Assembly: GCA_036835325.1 (NCBI GenBank)
Contig: DAITMF010000011.1
Coordinates: forward strand, 1 to 64,000
DNA length: 64,000 bases
Reading direction: 5' to 3'
DNA from: CAMCHP01 sp036835325
Lineage (GTDB): Bacteria > Bacteroidota > Bacteroidia > Flavobacteriales_D > Sanyastnellaceae
In this document: piece after piece, positions 26,814 to 35,882 of the stretch
Numbering within the stretch: position 1 is the stretch's first letter
Layout of the letters: each line of letters starts with the position of its first letter
Position numbers and translations under genes: made by a program
The notes under the pieces: model-generated
Seen by the model: the letters and a program-made list of their open reading frames with translations, nothing else
Databases searched by the model: none
Told to the model about the DNA's origin: nothing

Positions 26814-27629
26814 ATGCGAAGTATGCGATTCCTCTTATTCTTGATTGGTGCAACAGCCATCACTGCATGCAGTGAGTACAACAAAGTGCTCAAGAGCAGT
26901 GACATTGATTACAAATACACCAAAGCCGTAGAGTACCTTGAAGAAGGCAAATGCTTTCAAGCATTGCCCATTTTTGAAGAGCTGATTGGCCTTACCCGAG
27001 GTTCGCAACGCGCTGAGAAGATTTATTACTACCACGCCAAGTCGCACTATTGTGCAAACGACTTTTACATGGCGAATTACTACTTCAACAATTTCGTCAA
27101 GAACTACTCATTTTCGCCCTATGCCGAAGAATGTCAGTTCCTTGCGGCAAAGTGCAGTTACAACCTCTCCCCCAACTTTAGCCTTGACCAAACCGATACA
27201 AAACTCGCTTTGAACGAATTGCAATTGTTCATGGACAGGTACCCTTCGTCGACGCTTCGAGACAGCTGCTCCACTATGATTACCACGCTGAACGGGAAAT
27301 TGGAGAAAAAGAGCTACGAAGTTGCCAAGCTCTACGTGAAAACGGAGCAGTACAAGAGCGCCACACTGGCCCTCCAAAATGCGATCAAAGACTTTCCAAA
27401 CTCACCTTACAGAGAAGAAATGATGTTCTTGGTGATCAAATCAAGCTACCAATACGCTGAACGCAGCATTGACGAGAAGAAATCTGAACGTTTTTCCGCA
27501 GCTATCGATCATTATTTTAACTTTGTATCCTATTTTCCCCAAAGCGCTTTCTTGAAAACAGCAGAAAACCTCTATGCTGGGTCGTTGAAAGAAATTGAAC
27601 GGATGGAAAAGAAGAAAGACAATTTATAA
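26814..27629 (+). CDS. bamD: Outer-membrane assembly lipoprotein BamD
   Basis: 271 residues, lipobox ITAC near residue 19. The body is built of TPR-like helices: YKYTKAVEYLEEGKCFQALPIFEEL, KIYYYHAKSHYCANDFYMANYYFNNFVKNY, the usual FPNSPYREE turn, and a second set near the end, as in BamD/ComL. It is part of the BAM complex that inserts beta-barrels. The rpoZ-like gene follows 9 nt downstream, a pairing common in the phylum. Confidence 0.93.
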   Translation: MRSMRFLLFLIGATAITACSEYNKVLKSSDIDYKYTKAVEYLEEGKCFQALPIFEELIGLTRGSQRAEKIYYYHAKSHYCANDFYMANYYFNNFVKNYSFSPYAEECQFLAAKCSYNLSPNFSLDQTDTKLALNELQLFMDRYPSSTLRDSCSTMITTLNGKLEKKSYEVAKLYVKTEQYKSATLALQNAIKDFPNSPYREEMMFLVIKSSYQYAERSIDEKKSERFSAAIDHYFNFVSYFPQSAFLKTAENLYAGSLKEIERMEKKKDNL

Positions 27630-27638
27630 TCCGAACCC

Positions 27639-27953
27639 GTGAAAGCAGAACGTTCAACCATCACCCGTGATACTTTTGAAATCGACAGCCATGTCGATGG
27701 AAACCTCTTTGAAGCTGTCGTGGTTATCTCAAAACGCGCAAACCAACTGCAAAAAGCGCAGAAGGAAGAGCTGAGCTCCAAACTTGAAGAGTTCGCTACC
27801 TCGCAAGACAACCTCGAAGAAACCTTCGAAAACCGTGAGCAAATCGAGATTTCACGTCACTATGAACGCTTGCCTAAACCGCACAGCGTAGCTGTAAGCG
27901 AATTGCTTGAAGGCAAACTCTACGTACGCCGTCCTGAAGAAACTGAGGAATAA
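27639..27953 (+). CDS. rpoZ: RNA polymerase omega subunit (Bacteroidota type)
   Basis: 104 residues from a GTG start. NLFEAVVVISKRANQL is the omega/Rpb6 core helix (compare typical 'YelvlvaakRArqL'). The linker is acidic and the end (HSVAVSELLEGKLYV) is typical of the form found in Bacteroidota. It stabilises the beta' subunit. Cotranscribed with bamD and closed by the terminator at 27975-28007. Confidence 0.9.
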   Translation: MKAERSTITRDTFEIDSHVDGNLFEAVVVISKRANQLQKAQKEELSSKLEEFATSQDNLEETFENREQIEISRHYERLPKPHSVAVSELLEGKLYVRRPEETEE

Positions 27954-27974
27954 CCTCTTCAACACTATACCCCA

Positions 27975-28007
27975 AAAAAAGCCCTTGGTACCCCCAAGGG
28001 CTTTTTT
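27975..28007 (+). terminator. Rho-independent terminator after bamD-rpoZ
   Basis: A 14-bp stem (27975-27988 with 27994-28007) whose GC core is GCCCTTGG/CCAAGGGC, 5-nt loop, flanked by A and T tracts. It would work on both strands; here it ends the bamD-rpoZ transcript. Confidence 0.92.
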
Positions 28008-28080
28008 CTTAACCAATTAGCAATACCCGATTCTCAAAAAAATACTCTTCAACGGGTAAACAAGGGGTTGTTCTGCTTTG

Positions 28081-28088
28081 TACCTTTA
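28081..28088 (+). promoter_or_regulatory. Probable -7 box (TACCTTTA)
   Basis: Near match to TAnnTTTG, 40 nt before the ATG at 28129 of the protease gene. Confidence 0.45.
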
Positions 28089-28128
28089 AGGTTTTCCGTC
28101 GAAATACGGTTTCCTTAAACCTGCATGT

Positions 28129-31100
28129 ATGCGCTTTTTTACCCTTTTATTATGTGGTCTAGTGATCACATTCAATGCATTGGCCCAAAGTGTCAGCCCC
28201 GATGCTGAGTTCTACCCGGGTCAGCTTTGGGTTCAGTTTGACCCGGCAGCCACCTCATCCATCCACAATGACCACGATCGGGTAGCAATTGACCCGTTTC
28301 TCAGCATCATAGGAGTAGAACTTGCCCAACGTTACGGGCTCACCGCTGTTCGTAAACCCTTTCACTTCGCCAAGAAACCGCACATCAGTGAAGTCTTTCA
28401 ACTGAACTTTTCAGCCGTAGGCGAAGAGGATCGCTTTGCCCGCGAATTGGAAAAACTCAATGCCGTTGGCTACGCCGAGCGGGTGCCTGTAATGCGCCCA
28501 ACGTTCACACCCAATGACCTCGGCCCCCAATCGGGAACCAATAATCAATGGGGGCTCTGGCGAATAAATGCACAAGATGCTTGGGACATTACCACAGGCT
28601 CAGGCAGTGGCATTGTCGTAGCCATTGTTGACGATGCCGTGCTCGTTACCCACCCTGACCTCATTCCAAACCTGCTCCCGGGCTACGACGTCGCTGATAA
28701 CGACAATGACCCGATGCCAAACACCTCAGCCATGACCCATGGTACCCACGTCGCGGGTATTTCAGGGGCAGCCACGAACAACGGCGTTGGCGTGGCATCT
28801 ATCGGTTTTGGAATTCGCATCTTGCCCGTTAAGTCATCCAACCAAAGCGAAGTCATTACCGACGCTTATGCAGGCGTTATTTGGGCAGCCGACAACAACG
28901 CCGATGTCATCAACATGAGTTGGGGAGGCAGCGGTTTCAGCAATACCGGCCAAAACATCATCACGTATGCCTACGACGCCGGTTGCGTTAATGTAGCTGC
29001 CGCTGGAAACGACAATACCAACCAAATCTTTTACCCTGCCGGCTACAACCACGTGATCAGCGTCGCCAGTACCACAACCAACGACGCAAAAAGTAGCTTC
29101 TCAAACTTTGGCAATTGGATCGATGTGTCAGCCCCCGGTAGCGCCATCCGGAGCACCTATTTCAACAGCAGCTTCACCCCCACCTACGCAAACTTGCAAG
29201 GAACCAGCATGGCCTCACCCATGGTGGCCGGATTAGCCGGCCTCGTATGGTCAGTTAATCCTGAAATGTCGCCCGATCAAATCATCGAGTGCATCGTAAA
29301 CACCACCGACAACATTTCTGCCGCAAATCCATCCTTCCCAAATCAACTTGGTACCGGTCGCATCAACGCTTTTGCCGCAGTACAATGCGCCCTAGCGACC
29401 GTTAATGCCCCACCGGTAGCCAGCATCAGCACACCGAATGCAGTGAGCTGCCCAGGCGGCTTGGTGCAGTACTTTGGAGGCTCCCTTGGCGGGTTGCCTA
29501 CCAGCTACACGTGGTCATTTCCCGGTGGAAACCCCTCTTCGTCAAATGAACAAAACCCTGTTGTTTCTTACGCCTCGGTTGGCTTCTACGACGTTACCCT
29601 CAACGTTTCGAACGATTTCGGCAACAACAGCTTAACCCAAACAGCTTTTGTTGAGGTGTCAAACAACGGTATCGATGTGGTGTATGAACAGAATTTCGAG
29701 TCGGGCTCACTGGCCGAAATGGGCTTCACCATCGAAAACCCTGATGGTGCAAACGGCTGGGGTTTAAGCCAAGTGTCTGGCTCGGTCAACGGGTCAATCG
29801 CCGCAAGCATAAACCTGTTCAACTACAGTGCAACCGGCCAACGTGACCGCTTGATTCTACCTCCCCTCGATTTTAGCAACCATGCAAACATCGAACTCGA
29901 CTTTCAGCACGCCCACCGCCGACGAGCACAGCAATTCAGAGACAGTTTGATTGTGTACGTTTCAACAAACAACGGACAGAACTGGGACCGCATTTTCGCC
30001 GCGGCCGAAAGCGGTCAAGGCAACTTTGCTACCGGTTCTATTCTTGGGCAGAATTTCGTTCCAACCAATGGCAACGATTGGTGCTTCGGAGGCGAAATCG
30101 GTTCAGGCTGTTTTACCCTTGATTTGTCTGAATACGACGGTCAAAGCAATGTGCTCATCCGATTCGAGACTTACAACGACAACGGCAACAACATCTACCT
30201 TGACAACATCGTCATCTCGGGCAACTGTCAACTCGTTGAGGCTGCACCTATTGCAGGCATAACCGCTCCAACTACTTCAGTATGTGTTGGCCAGCCTGTG
30301 CAGCTGCTTGACCAGTCGGTCAACATCCCCACGAGCTACACCTGGAGCATACCCGGTGCCTCGCCATCCAGCTCAAATGCACCTGCACCTGTGGTGACCT
30401 TCAACGCTCCCGGAACCTATTCAGTAACATTAACCGTGTCGAATGGCTTCGGCAGCGACCAAATTACGCTCAACAATTACATCACCGTGAATCCATCCCC
30501 GTCCCTCCAAATCAATGAAACGCAAGCCAATGTTTGCCCGGGTGAAGGAGTAGACCTTGTGGTCACAGGTGCTGACACCTATAGCTGGTCGCCCATGACC
30601 GGTTTGTCATCGTCAATCAGTGGCACAGTAACGGCATCGCCCAGTGATGACATTACCTACACGGTAACAGGCAACTTGGCGGGTTGCACTGCGCAACTTC
30701 AAGTGAGCGTTGCGCTGCTTGAAGCGCCCGACGCTCCTTTAATCGTAGCCGATGATGATGTAGCCTTTGTGATCCTTGACCCGGTTGATGTGCAGGGGCA
30801 TTTTTCCTTTACTCCGCCTGCGGCGGGATGGGGCTCGCCTGCGCTCAACACAATTACCATTGAAAACGAGCTTGTCATAGCACGTGATGGCAACGCAGCA
30901 GATAGCTTACTGTGTGGACCTGCCGTAAACGGTGCAGAAATCGCAGGACGCATTGCAGTGATTTACCGAGGGGGATGCGAATTTGGGACAAAAGCACTCA
31001 ATGCCCAAAACGCAGGAGCCGTTGGCGTCATCGTCGTGAACAATGAACCGGGATTGATGATGGAAATCGGCCCCGGCACCCAAGGCGTTAACGTGACCAT

Positions 31101-31851
31101 TCCGGTTGTCATGGTTACCCTCGAAACAGGAGCCTACCTCAACGCAGCCATCAATGCGGGCACTGCCAGTGCACGTTTGGGCGTGTTCAACGGCGGTGAG
31201 TTGTTGATTTGTCCGGGTGAAGTGGTTGAATTGGCCGGGCCCGGCGGTTGGACCAACCTCGAATGGAGCTCCGGAGCTACCACTCCCAACATCGTTACCA
31301 CAGGAGCAGGAAGCTTCTCAGTGAGCGTAATTAGTGAAAATGGCTGTGGAACCGCTTCAGCGAACATTCTTGTATCTGCCGCGCCACAAGCAACACCTGT
31401 TATTAGCCAAAACGGCAACGTTCTTTCAGCAGGTGTGACCGGTACAAGCTTCCAATGGTTCTTGAATGGTGAACCCATTCCCGGAGCCAATTCAAGCACC
31501 GTGACCATAACCGAAGACGGTGTGTACAGCGTAACGGTCAGCAACAGCATCGGCTGCAGCGCAAGCTCCGCTGATTTTGCCGGTTTCATTACAGGTGTCG
31601 ATGACGTCTCAAGTTTGAGCATCCAACTGTACCCCAATCCGGCCAATGAAAGCATCTTTATTGAGACAACCAAAACACTCGAGCGCCTTTTGGTGTATGC
31701 AGCCGACGGACGTTTGGTGTTTGACCAACAAAACCTGAATGCCTCTGAACGCTTACGAATTGACACAAACAACTGGTCTAGCGGTCTTTACAGCATCATC
31801 GCAGTGGTTGACGGTAAACCAATCAGCCGCAAAGTGAACGTGATACACTAA
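28129..31851 (+). CDS. Subtilisin-like (S8) protease with PKD, PA and T9SS type A domains
   Basis: 1240 residues; signal peptide to about residue 20. Propeptide-like region to about 135. Catalytic triad Asp168 (VAIVDDAV), His204 (HGTHVAG) and Ser360 (GTSMASP) with the oxyanion Asn in AAGND. A PKD domain is at about 427-505, a jelly-roll/MAM-like region at 520-700, a second PKD at 704-785 and a protease-associated (PA) domain around 925-1015 (GRIAVIYRGGCEFGTKA). The end is a T9SS type A sorting domain (IQLYPNPANES... SGLYSII). Secreted protease, probably for nutrient proteins. Terminator at 31876-31907. Confidence 0.95.
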   Translation: MRFFTLLLCGLVITFNALAQSVSPDAEFYPGQLWVQFDPAATSSIHNDHDRVAIDPFLSIIGVELAQRYGLTAVRKPFHFAKKPHISEVFQLNFSAVGEEDRFARELEKLNAVGYAERVPVMRPTFTPNDLGPQSGTNNQWGLWRINAQDAWDITTGSGSGIVVAIVDDAVLVTHPDLIPNLLPGYDVADNDNDPMPNTSAMTHGTHVAGISGAATNNGVGVASIGFGIRILPVKSSNQSEVITDAYAGVIWAADNNADVINMSWGGSGFSNTGQNIITYAYDAGCVNVAAAGNDNTNQIFYPAGYNHVISVASTTTNDAKSSFSNFGNWIDVSAPGSAIRSTYFNSSFTPTYANLQGTSMASPMVAGLAGLVWSVNPEMSPDQIIECIVNTTDNISAANPSFPNQLGTGRINAFAAVQCALATVNAPPVASISTPNAVSCPGGLVQYFGGSLGGLPTSYTWSFPGGNPSSSNEQNPVVSYASVGFYDVTLNVSNDFGNNSLTQTAFVEVSNNGIDVVYEQNFESGSLAEMGFTIENPDGANGWGLSQVSGSVNGSIAASINLFNYSATGQRDRLILPPLDFSNHANIELDFQHAHRRRAQQFRDSLIVYVSTNNGQNWDRIFAAAESGQGNFATGSILGQNFVPTNGNDWCFGGEIGSGCFTLDLSEYDGQSNVLIRFETYNDNGNNIYLDNIVISGNCQLVEAAPIAGITAPTTSVCVGQPVQLLDQSVNIPTSYTWSIPGASPSSSNAPAPVVTFNAPGTYSVTLTVSNGFGSDQITLNNYITVNPSPSLQINETQANVCPGEGVDLVVTGADTYSWSPMTGLSSSISGTVTASPSDDITYTVTGNLAGCTAQLQVSVALLEAPDAPLIVADDDVAFVILDPVDVQGHFSFTPPAAGWGSPALNTITIENELVIARDGNAADSLLCGPAVNGAEIAGRIAVIYRGGCEFGTKALNAQNAGAVGVIVVNNEPGLMMEIGPGTQGVNVTIPVVMVTLETGAYLNAAINAGTASARLGVFNGGELLICPGEVVELAGPGGWTNLEWSSGATTPNIVTTGAGSFSVSVISENGCGTASANILVSAAPQATPVISQNGNVLSAGVTGTSFQWFLNGEPIPGANSSTVTITEDGVYSVTVSNSIGCSASSADFAGFITGVDDVSSLSIQLYPNPANESIFIETTKTLERLLVYAADGRLVFDQQNLNASERLRIDTNNWSSGLYSIIAVVDGKPISRKVNVIH

Positions 31852-31875
31852 CGAATGATTCGCACAAAAATCTAC

Positions 31876-31907
31876 AAGGCCGTCATCTACTGACGGCCTT
31901 TTTTTTA
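31876..31907 (+). terminator. Rho-independent terminator
   Basis: A 10-bp stem AAGGCCGTCA/TGACGGCCTT with 5-nt loop followed by a run of T to 31906; it ends the protease transcript before folE. Confidence 0.93.
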
Positions 31908-31942
31908 TTTCGACTTACCTTCGCAGACGAAGACCCTACGAT

Positions 31943-32659
31943 GTGAACAAAAAGCGAGACGGACGAGTTACAAATGCTAAATCCAAACAAACCGACATGA
32001 TCGCACAAGGTAATCCCACTGCAGATTTGATTGGGGATGACCACATCGCCACCTCCGTCGATACTCCGATGCGTGCTGATGCGTTCGCCATCTCTGACAA
32101 TGAGAAAATCGCTCAAATTGAGGCCAAGTTTCATGACATTATGGATATCCTCGGGCTCGACCTCACAGATGACAGTCTGAAAGGTACGCCACACCGTGTT
32201 GCTAAGATGTACGTCACCGAGATTTTTAAAGGTCTCAATCCGGCAAATAAGCCCGACGCACGTTCGTTCGAAAACAAATACGGATACAGCGAAATGCTCG
32301 TTGAGAAAAACATTCGTGTAAACTCAACCTGTGAGCACCACTTTCTTCCCATCATTGGCCACGCCCACGTTGCTTACATGAGCAATGGCCGTGTAATTGG
32401 CCTGTCGAAAATCAACCGCATTGTCGAGTTCTTTTCAAAAAGGCCGCAAGTGCAAGAACGTCTATCGCGCCAAATCGCTGAAGAGCTAAAGCAAGCATTG
32501 AACACTGAAGACGTAGCCGTCATTATTGAGGCTAAGCACCTCTGTGTTTCAAGCCGCGGTATTGAAGACGAAAACAGCCTAACGGTAACTGCCGATTACC
32601 ACGGAGCTTTCCTCGACCCAAAAGTGCGCGAAGAATTCTTGAAACTCGCCATAGGATGA
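31943..32659 (+). CDS. folE: GTP cyclohydrolase I
   Basis: 238 residues from a GTG start. Converts GTP to 7,8-dihydroneopterin triphosphate, first step of folate or pterin synthesis. The zinc ligands in STCEHHFLP and HLCVSSRG are present, with GLSKINRIVEFFSKRPQVQERL and a C-terminal DPKVREEFL. The first 50 residues are unconserved, so a later start is possible (an ATG at residue 19). A TACCTTCG -7-like box lies at 31916-31923. The TGA overlaps the start of a tiny downstream ORF. Confidence 0.95.
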   Translation: MNKKRDGRVTNAKSKQTDMIAQGNPTADLIGDDHIATSVDTPMRADAFAISDNEKIAQIEAKFHDIMDILGLDLTDDSLKGTPHRVAKMYVTEIFKGLNPANKPDARSFENKYGYSEMLVEKNIRVNSTCEHHFLPIIGHAHVAYMSNGRVIGLSKINRIVEFFSKRPQVQERLSRQIAEELKQALNTEDVAVIIEAKHLCVSSRGIEDENSLTVTADYHGAFLDPKVREEFLKLAIG

Positions 32660-32736
32660 TGCGGTACGTGTGGTTCGCCGCCGCAATGCTCATTGTAATC
32701 CTCTACGTGATTAACCGCAGACAGCTGCGGAAATAG
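32656..32736 (+). CDS. Possible 26-residue membrane microprotein
   Basis: An ATG at 32656 overlaps the folE stop (ATGA) and opens 26 codons: a Met-rich, hydrophobic stretch of about 17 residues (VWFAAAMLIVILYVI) and a basic end NRRQLRK. One membrane span with the charged end likely cytoplasmic. The overlap and topology are gene-like, but at this length chance cannot be excluded. Confidence 0.4.
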   Translation: MMRYVWFAAAMLIVILYVINRRQLRK

Positions 32737-32757
32737 TGAAAAGCGCAAGGTTTTCGT

Positions 32758-32765
32758 TATCTTCG
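32758..32765 (+). promoter_or_regulatory. Probable -7 box (TATCTTCG)
   Basis: Near match to TAnnTTTG, 23 nt before the ATG at 32789 of the metalloprotease gene. Confidence 0.4.
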
Positions 32766-32788
32766 GCAGCTACGTGAGAACCCTGCAT

Positions 32789-35386
32789 ATGAAGACAACG
32801 AAAACCTTGGGCGCTATTGTCCTAGCCCTCTGTTTCCTTGGCCTACCGGCCGATGCTGACGCCCAATCGGGTAAAAAGAAAAAGTCAAAATCGAAAACCG
32901 AAGTAGCATCCGACAAAGGGAAAAAAGACGCCCCCTTCAAGAAACCGTCAGAGGTTCTTAAAAACTGTGTTGCGCACGAAGGCTTGTTCACGTTGCACCG
33001 CGACTCGGTGACTGGAGCCAGCTTCATGGCCATTCGCGAAGACCAACTCGACAAGCAGTACATTTACTTCAGCTTCGTTGAAGATGGAGTGATGGATGCC
33101 GGTTACTTCCGTGGCATTTACCGCGGGTCAAAGGTGATTTCTTTCCGCAGGCACTTCGACCGCATTGAAGTCATTCACCACAACAACCGGTTTTACTTCG
33201 ACCCCGAATCGGCATTGAGTAAAGCTGCGTCGGCCAACATCAACACGCCCATTCTCGCTAGCGAGAAAATTGAAGCCATTGAAGACAGTTCGCGCACACT
33301 GTACATCAATAGCGACAAGCTTTTCTTGAGCGAGAACTTCCAAATGGTGAAGCCAGCGAGCAGGCCTGAAATGCCCTCTGTACTCGGTTCGCTCAATAAA
33401 GACAAAACCAAAATCAACCAAATTCGAAACTACCCCGAGAACACCGATGTTTCGGTGAGCTACGTATACTACAATGCTACTCCGCGAGGTGGAAGCGAGT
33501 CAATCACCGACCCTCGCTCTGTTACCATTCGCTACCAGCACAGCCTGATTCAAATGCCTGAAAACCATTTCCGTCCTCGGAAAGACGATGCCCGAATCGG
33601 CTATTTCAGCACCCAAGTCGACGATATGACCAGCTTCGAAAACGCTGCGTACCGCGATTTCATTCACCGCTGGAACCTTGTGAAGAAAAATCCAGAAGCT
33701 GCCGTTTCTGACCCCGTCGAACCCATTGTGTGGTGGATTGAAAACACCACACCCGTTGAGTTTCGTGACATCATCAAAGACGGCGTTGAACGCTGGAACT
33801 TGGCCTTCGAAAAAGCCGGCTTCTCAAACGCTGTTGTCGTTAACGTACAACCCGATGACGCCGACTGGGATGCCGGAGACATTCGGTACAATGTGCTGAG
33901 GTGGACATCCTCCCCCAACCCTCCCTTCGGTGGTTACGGCCCCAGCTTCGTCAACCCACTAACCGGCGAAATTCTGGGCGCCGACATCATGCTAGAGTTC
34001 TCAGCGATTAAAGGACGATTGTTTCGTGAAGAGGTGTTCACCGAAGCCGGACAAAGCGGTCACAGCGATAAACTCACCAAAGAAGAACTCGTTGCCGACA
34101 TGCACCTCTGCCACGCCGGCGAGGTGATGCACCGCAACATGCTTTTTGGCATCCATGCCATGCGTGCCATGAACATGGGCGATGCCGCCAATAAAGATTT
34201 CGTGCAACAAACCCTTCACCGATTGGCGCTGCACGAGGTAGGCCACACCTTAGGTTTGTCGCACAACATGCGCGCCTCTACCATGCTGAGCTTTGAAGAA
34301 ATTCATGACCCCGCCATTGTCGCCGAGCGCGGCCTGTGCAATTCGGTCATGGAGTACCCCGCAATCAACTTCCCTTACGATCCGGCGCACCAATCGCTGT
34401 TTTTCGACCCCAATCCGGGCCCTTACGACTACTGGGTAATTGAGTACGGTTACTCTGTGGGCTTAGATAATCCACAGGCTGAAGATGCACGTTTGGAAAG
34501 TATTTTGGCCCGCTCCAATGACCCCGATCTTGCCTTCGGCAACGATGCTGACGACATGCGCGCCCCAGGCAAAGCCATGAACCCCGAAGTCAACATCTAC
34601 GACCTCACCAGTGACCCTGTCGCCTACGCTTCTGAGCGCTGTGAATTGGTACGGAAATTGCTACCTACTCTTACAGACCGCTACCTTGTTGAAGGTGAAA
34701 ACTACAACGAGCTGCGCTCGGCATTCCTTACGCTGACCGGAGAGTACAGTACACAATTGGGCGTGATTTCAAAATGGATTGGCGGCGTTCGCTTTGACCG
34801 CAGCCACTACGATCAAAACCAAACCAATCGTCCGTTCGAACCCATTGAAGCAGTCCGTCAGCGCGCAGCAATGCAGGCCTTGGCCAAGTACGCCTTTGCA
34901 CCTGACGCTTTTAATGTACCCGAAAACCTTTACGCGTACCTGCAACCGCAGCGCCGCGGCTTCAACCACTTTGGCGGCGGCGAAGACCCGCGCATTGTGG
35001 GGCGTAACAGCTTCTCAGTATTGATGCCTCTGCTGCACATTACACACCCGTCGACCCTGATGCGCATCACCGACAGCGAGCACTACGGCAATACGTACAC
35101 GCTTGAAGAAATGATGACCGATTTGACCGATGCCATATTCAAAGCCGATTTGAAAGGAAACGTTAACGCTCACCGCCAAGAGGTGCAAACCTTATACGTT
35201 TCGCGACTGAGCGACATGCTTGACCCTAAAAAGGGCTACCACAATGAAGCACGTGCTATGGTCGTGTTTGAGTTGCGTCGCATCAAGACCGTGATGTCAA
35301 CGGCATCAAAAACCGATTTGGGAACCCGAGCGCACCGCGAATACATCGCACTGTTGGTTGATCAGGCCCTTGAGCCGAAAAACTGA
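32789..35386 (+). CDS. Zinc-dependent metalloprotease (DUF5117/DUF5118 type)
   Basis: 865 residues from the ATG at 32789 (a GTG 15 nt earlier is possible). Signal peptide ends near ADADAQ, then an unusually lysine-rich linker (KKKKSKSK...). Residues 45-400 match the DUF5118/DUF5117 region; the zinc site HEVGHTLGLSH has ligands His482, His486 and His492 with catalytic Glu483, and a Met-turn follows in SVMEYPAINF. Secreted or periplasmic metzincin-like peptidase widespread in Bacteroidota; substrate unknown. Confidence 0.92.
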   Translation: MKTTKTLGAIVLALCFLGLPADADAQSGKKKKSKSKTEVASDKGKKDAPFKKPSEVLKNCVAHEGLFTLHRDSVTGASFMAIREDQLDKQYIYFSFVEDGVMDAGYFRGIYRGSKVISFRRHFDRIEVIHHNNRFYFDPESALSKAASANINTPILASEKIEAIEDSSRTLYINSDKLFLSENFQMVKPASRPEMPSVLGSLNKDKTKINQIRNYPENTDVSVSYVYYNATPRGGSESITDPRSVTIRYQHSLIQMPENHFRPRKDDARIGYFSTQVDDMTSFENAAYRDFIHRWNLVKKNPEAAVSDPVEPIVWWIENTTPVEFRDIIKDGVERWNLAFEKAGFSNAVVVNVQPDDADWDAGDIRYNVLRWTSSPNPPFGGYGPSFVNPLTGEILGADIMLEFSAIKGRLFREEVFTEAGQSGHSDKLTKEELVADMHLCHAGEVMHRNMLFGIHAMRAMNMGDAANKDFVQQTLHRLALHEVGHTLGLSHNMRASTMLSFEEIHDPAIVAERGLCNSVMEYPAINFPYDPAHQSLFFDPNPGPYDYWVIEYGYSVGLDNPQAEDARLESILARSNDPDLAFGNDADDMRAPGKAMNPEVNIYDLTSDPVAYASERCELVRKLLPTLTDRYLVEGENYNELRSAFLTLTGEYSTQLGVISKWIGGVRFDRSHYDQNQTNRPFEPIEAVRQRAAMQALAKYAFAPDAFNVPENLYAYLQPQRRGFNHFGGGEDPRIVGRNSFSVLMPLLHITHPSTLMRITDSEHYGNTYTLEEMMTDLTDAIFKADLKGNVNAHRQEVQTLYVSRLSDMLDPKKGYHNEARAMVVFELRRIKTVMSTASKTDLGTRAHREYIALLVDQALEPKN

Positions 35387-35391
35387 ACGAG

Positions 35392-35877
35392 GTGAAGCAA
35401 AAAGCTGTGTTCCTTGATCGCGATGGCGTAATCAATCATGACCCGGGTGATTACACCCGCAGTCTGAGCGAGTTTCACATTTTGCCCACCGTGATCGCTG
35501 CACTGAGAGCATTGCACGAGAATGGTTACCTGATCATCCTCATCACCAACCAAGGTGGCATTGCGAAAGGCGAATACACCCACGATGATGTCGCCGAAAT
35601 TCACCGTTACCTCAGGCGGGTGTGCGCCGAAGAGGGCGTTGAGATTACCGAAATCTACTACTCCCCGCACCATGAAAGTACCGGAAAATCGCTCAGCCGA
35701 AAGCCCGGGAGCTTGATGATTGAGCGCGCAATGGGCCGATTCAACATTGACCCTCAAAAGTCGTTCATGATTGGCGACAAGCAGCGCGACCTCGATTGCG
35801 CTGCAGGAGCCGGTGTCAAAGGAGTGTTAATTCCAACCAATGCACCGTTGATTGAATACGTGCATTTGCTACTTTAG
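35392..35877 (+). CDS. HAD-IIIA phosphatase, GmhB-like
   Basis: 161 residues from a GTG start. HAD motif I FLDRDGVIN (nucleophile Asp9, general acid Asp11), motif II ITNQGG, Lys in LSRKPGS and motif III GDKQRDLD. Overall it matches D-glycero-D-manno-heptose-1,7-bisphosphate 7-phosphatase/histidinol-phosphatase. However, the zinc-loop cysteines usually present around CPHHP...CxCRKP are replaced (SPHHESTGKSLSRKP). So the substrate is uncertain. The aminotransferase gene follows 5 nt after its stop. Confidence 0.85.
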   Translation: MKQKAVFLDRDGVINHDPGDYTRSLSEFHILPTVIAALRALHENGYLIILITNQGGIAKGEYTHDDVAEIHRYLRRVCAEEGVEITEIYYSPHHESTGKSLSRKPGSLMIERAMGRFNIDPQKSFMIGDKQRDLDCAAGAGVKGVLIPTNAPLIEYVHLLL

Positions 35878-35882
35878 CGCGC

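Noticed and set aside
26669..26905. 79-residue N-terminal extension of the PLP enzyme
   Set aside because: It runs through the TACCTTTG box at 26673-26680 and into the divergent bamD gene; the sequence is not family-like.
31852..31942. Riboswitch upstream of folE
   Set aside because: The hairpin here has a clean T-tract and follows the protease gene; only about 35 nt remain before the folE start, too little for a known aptamer.
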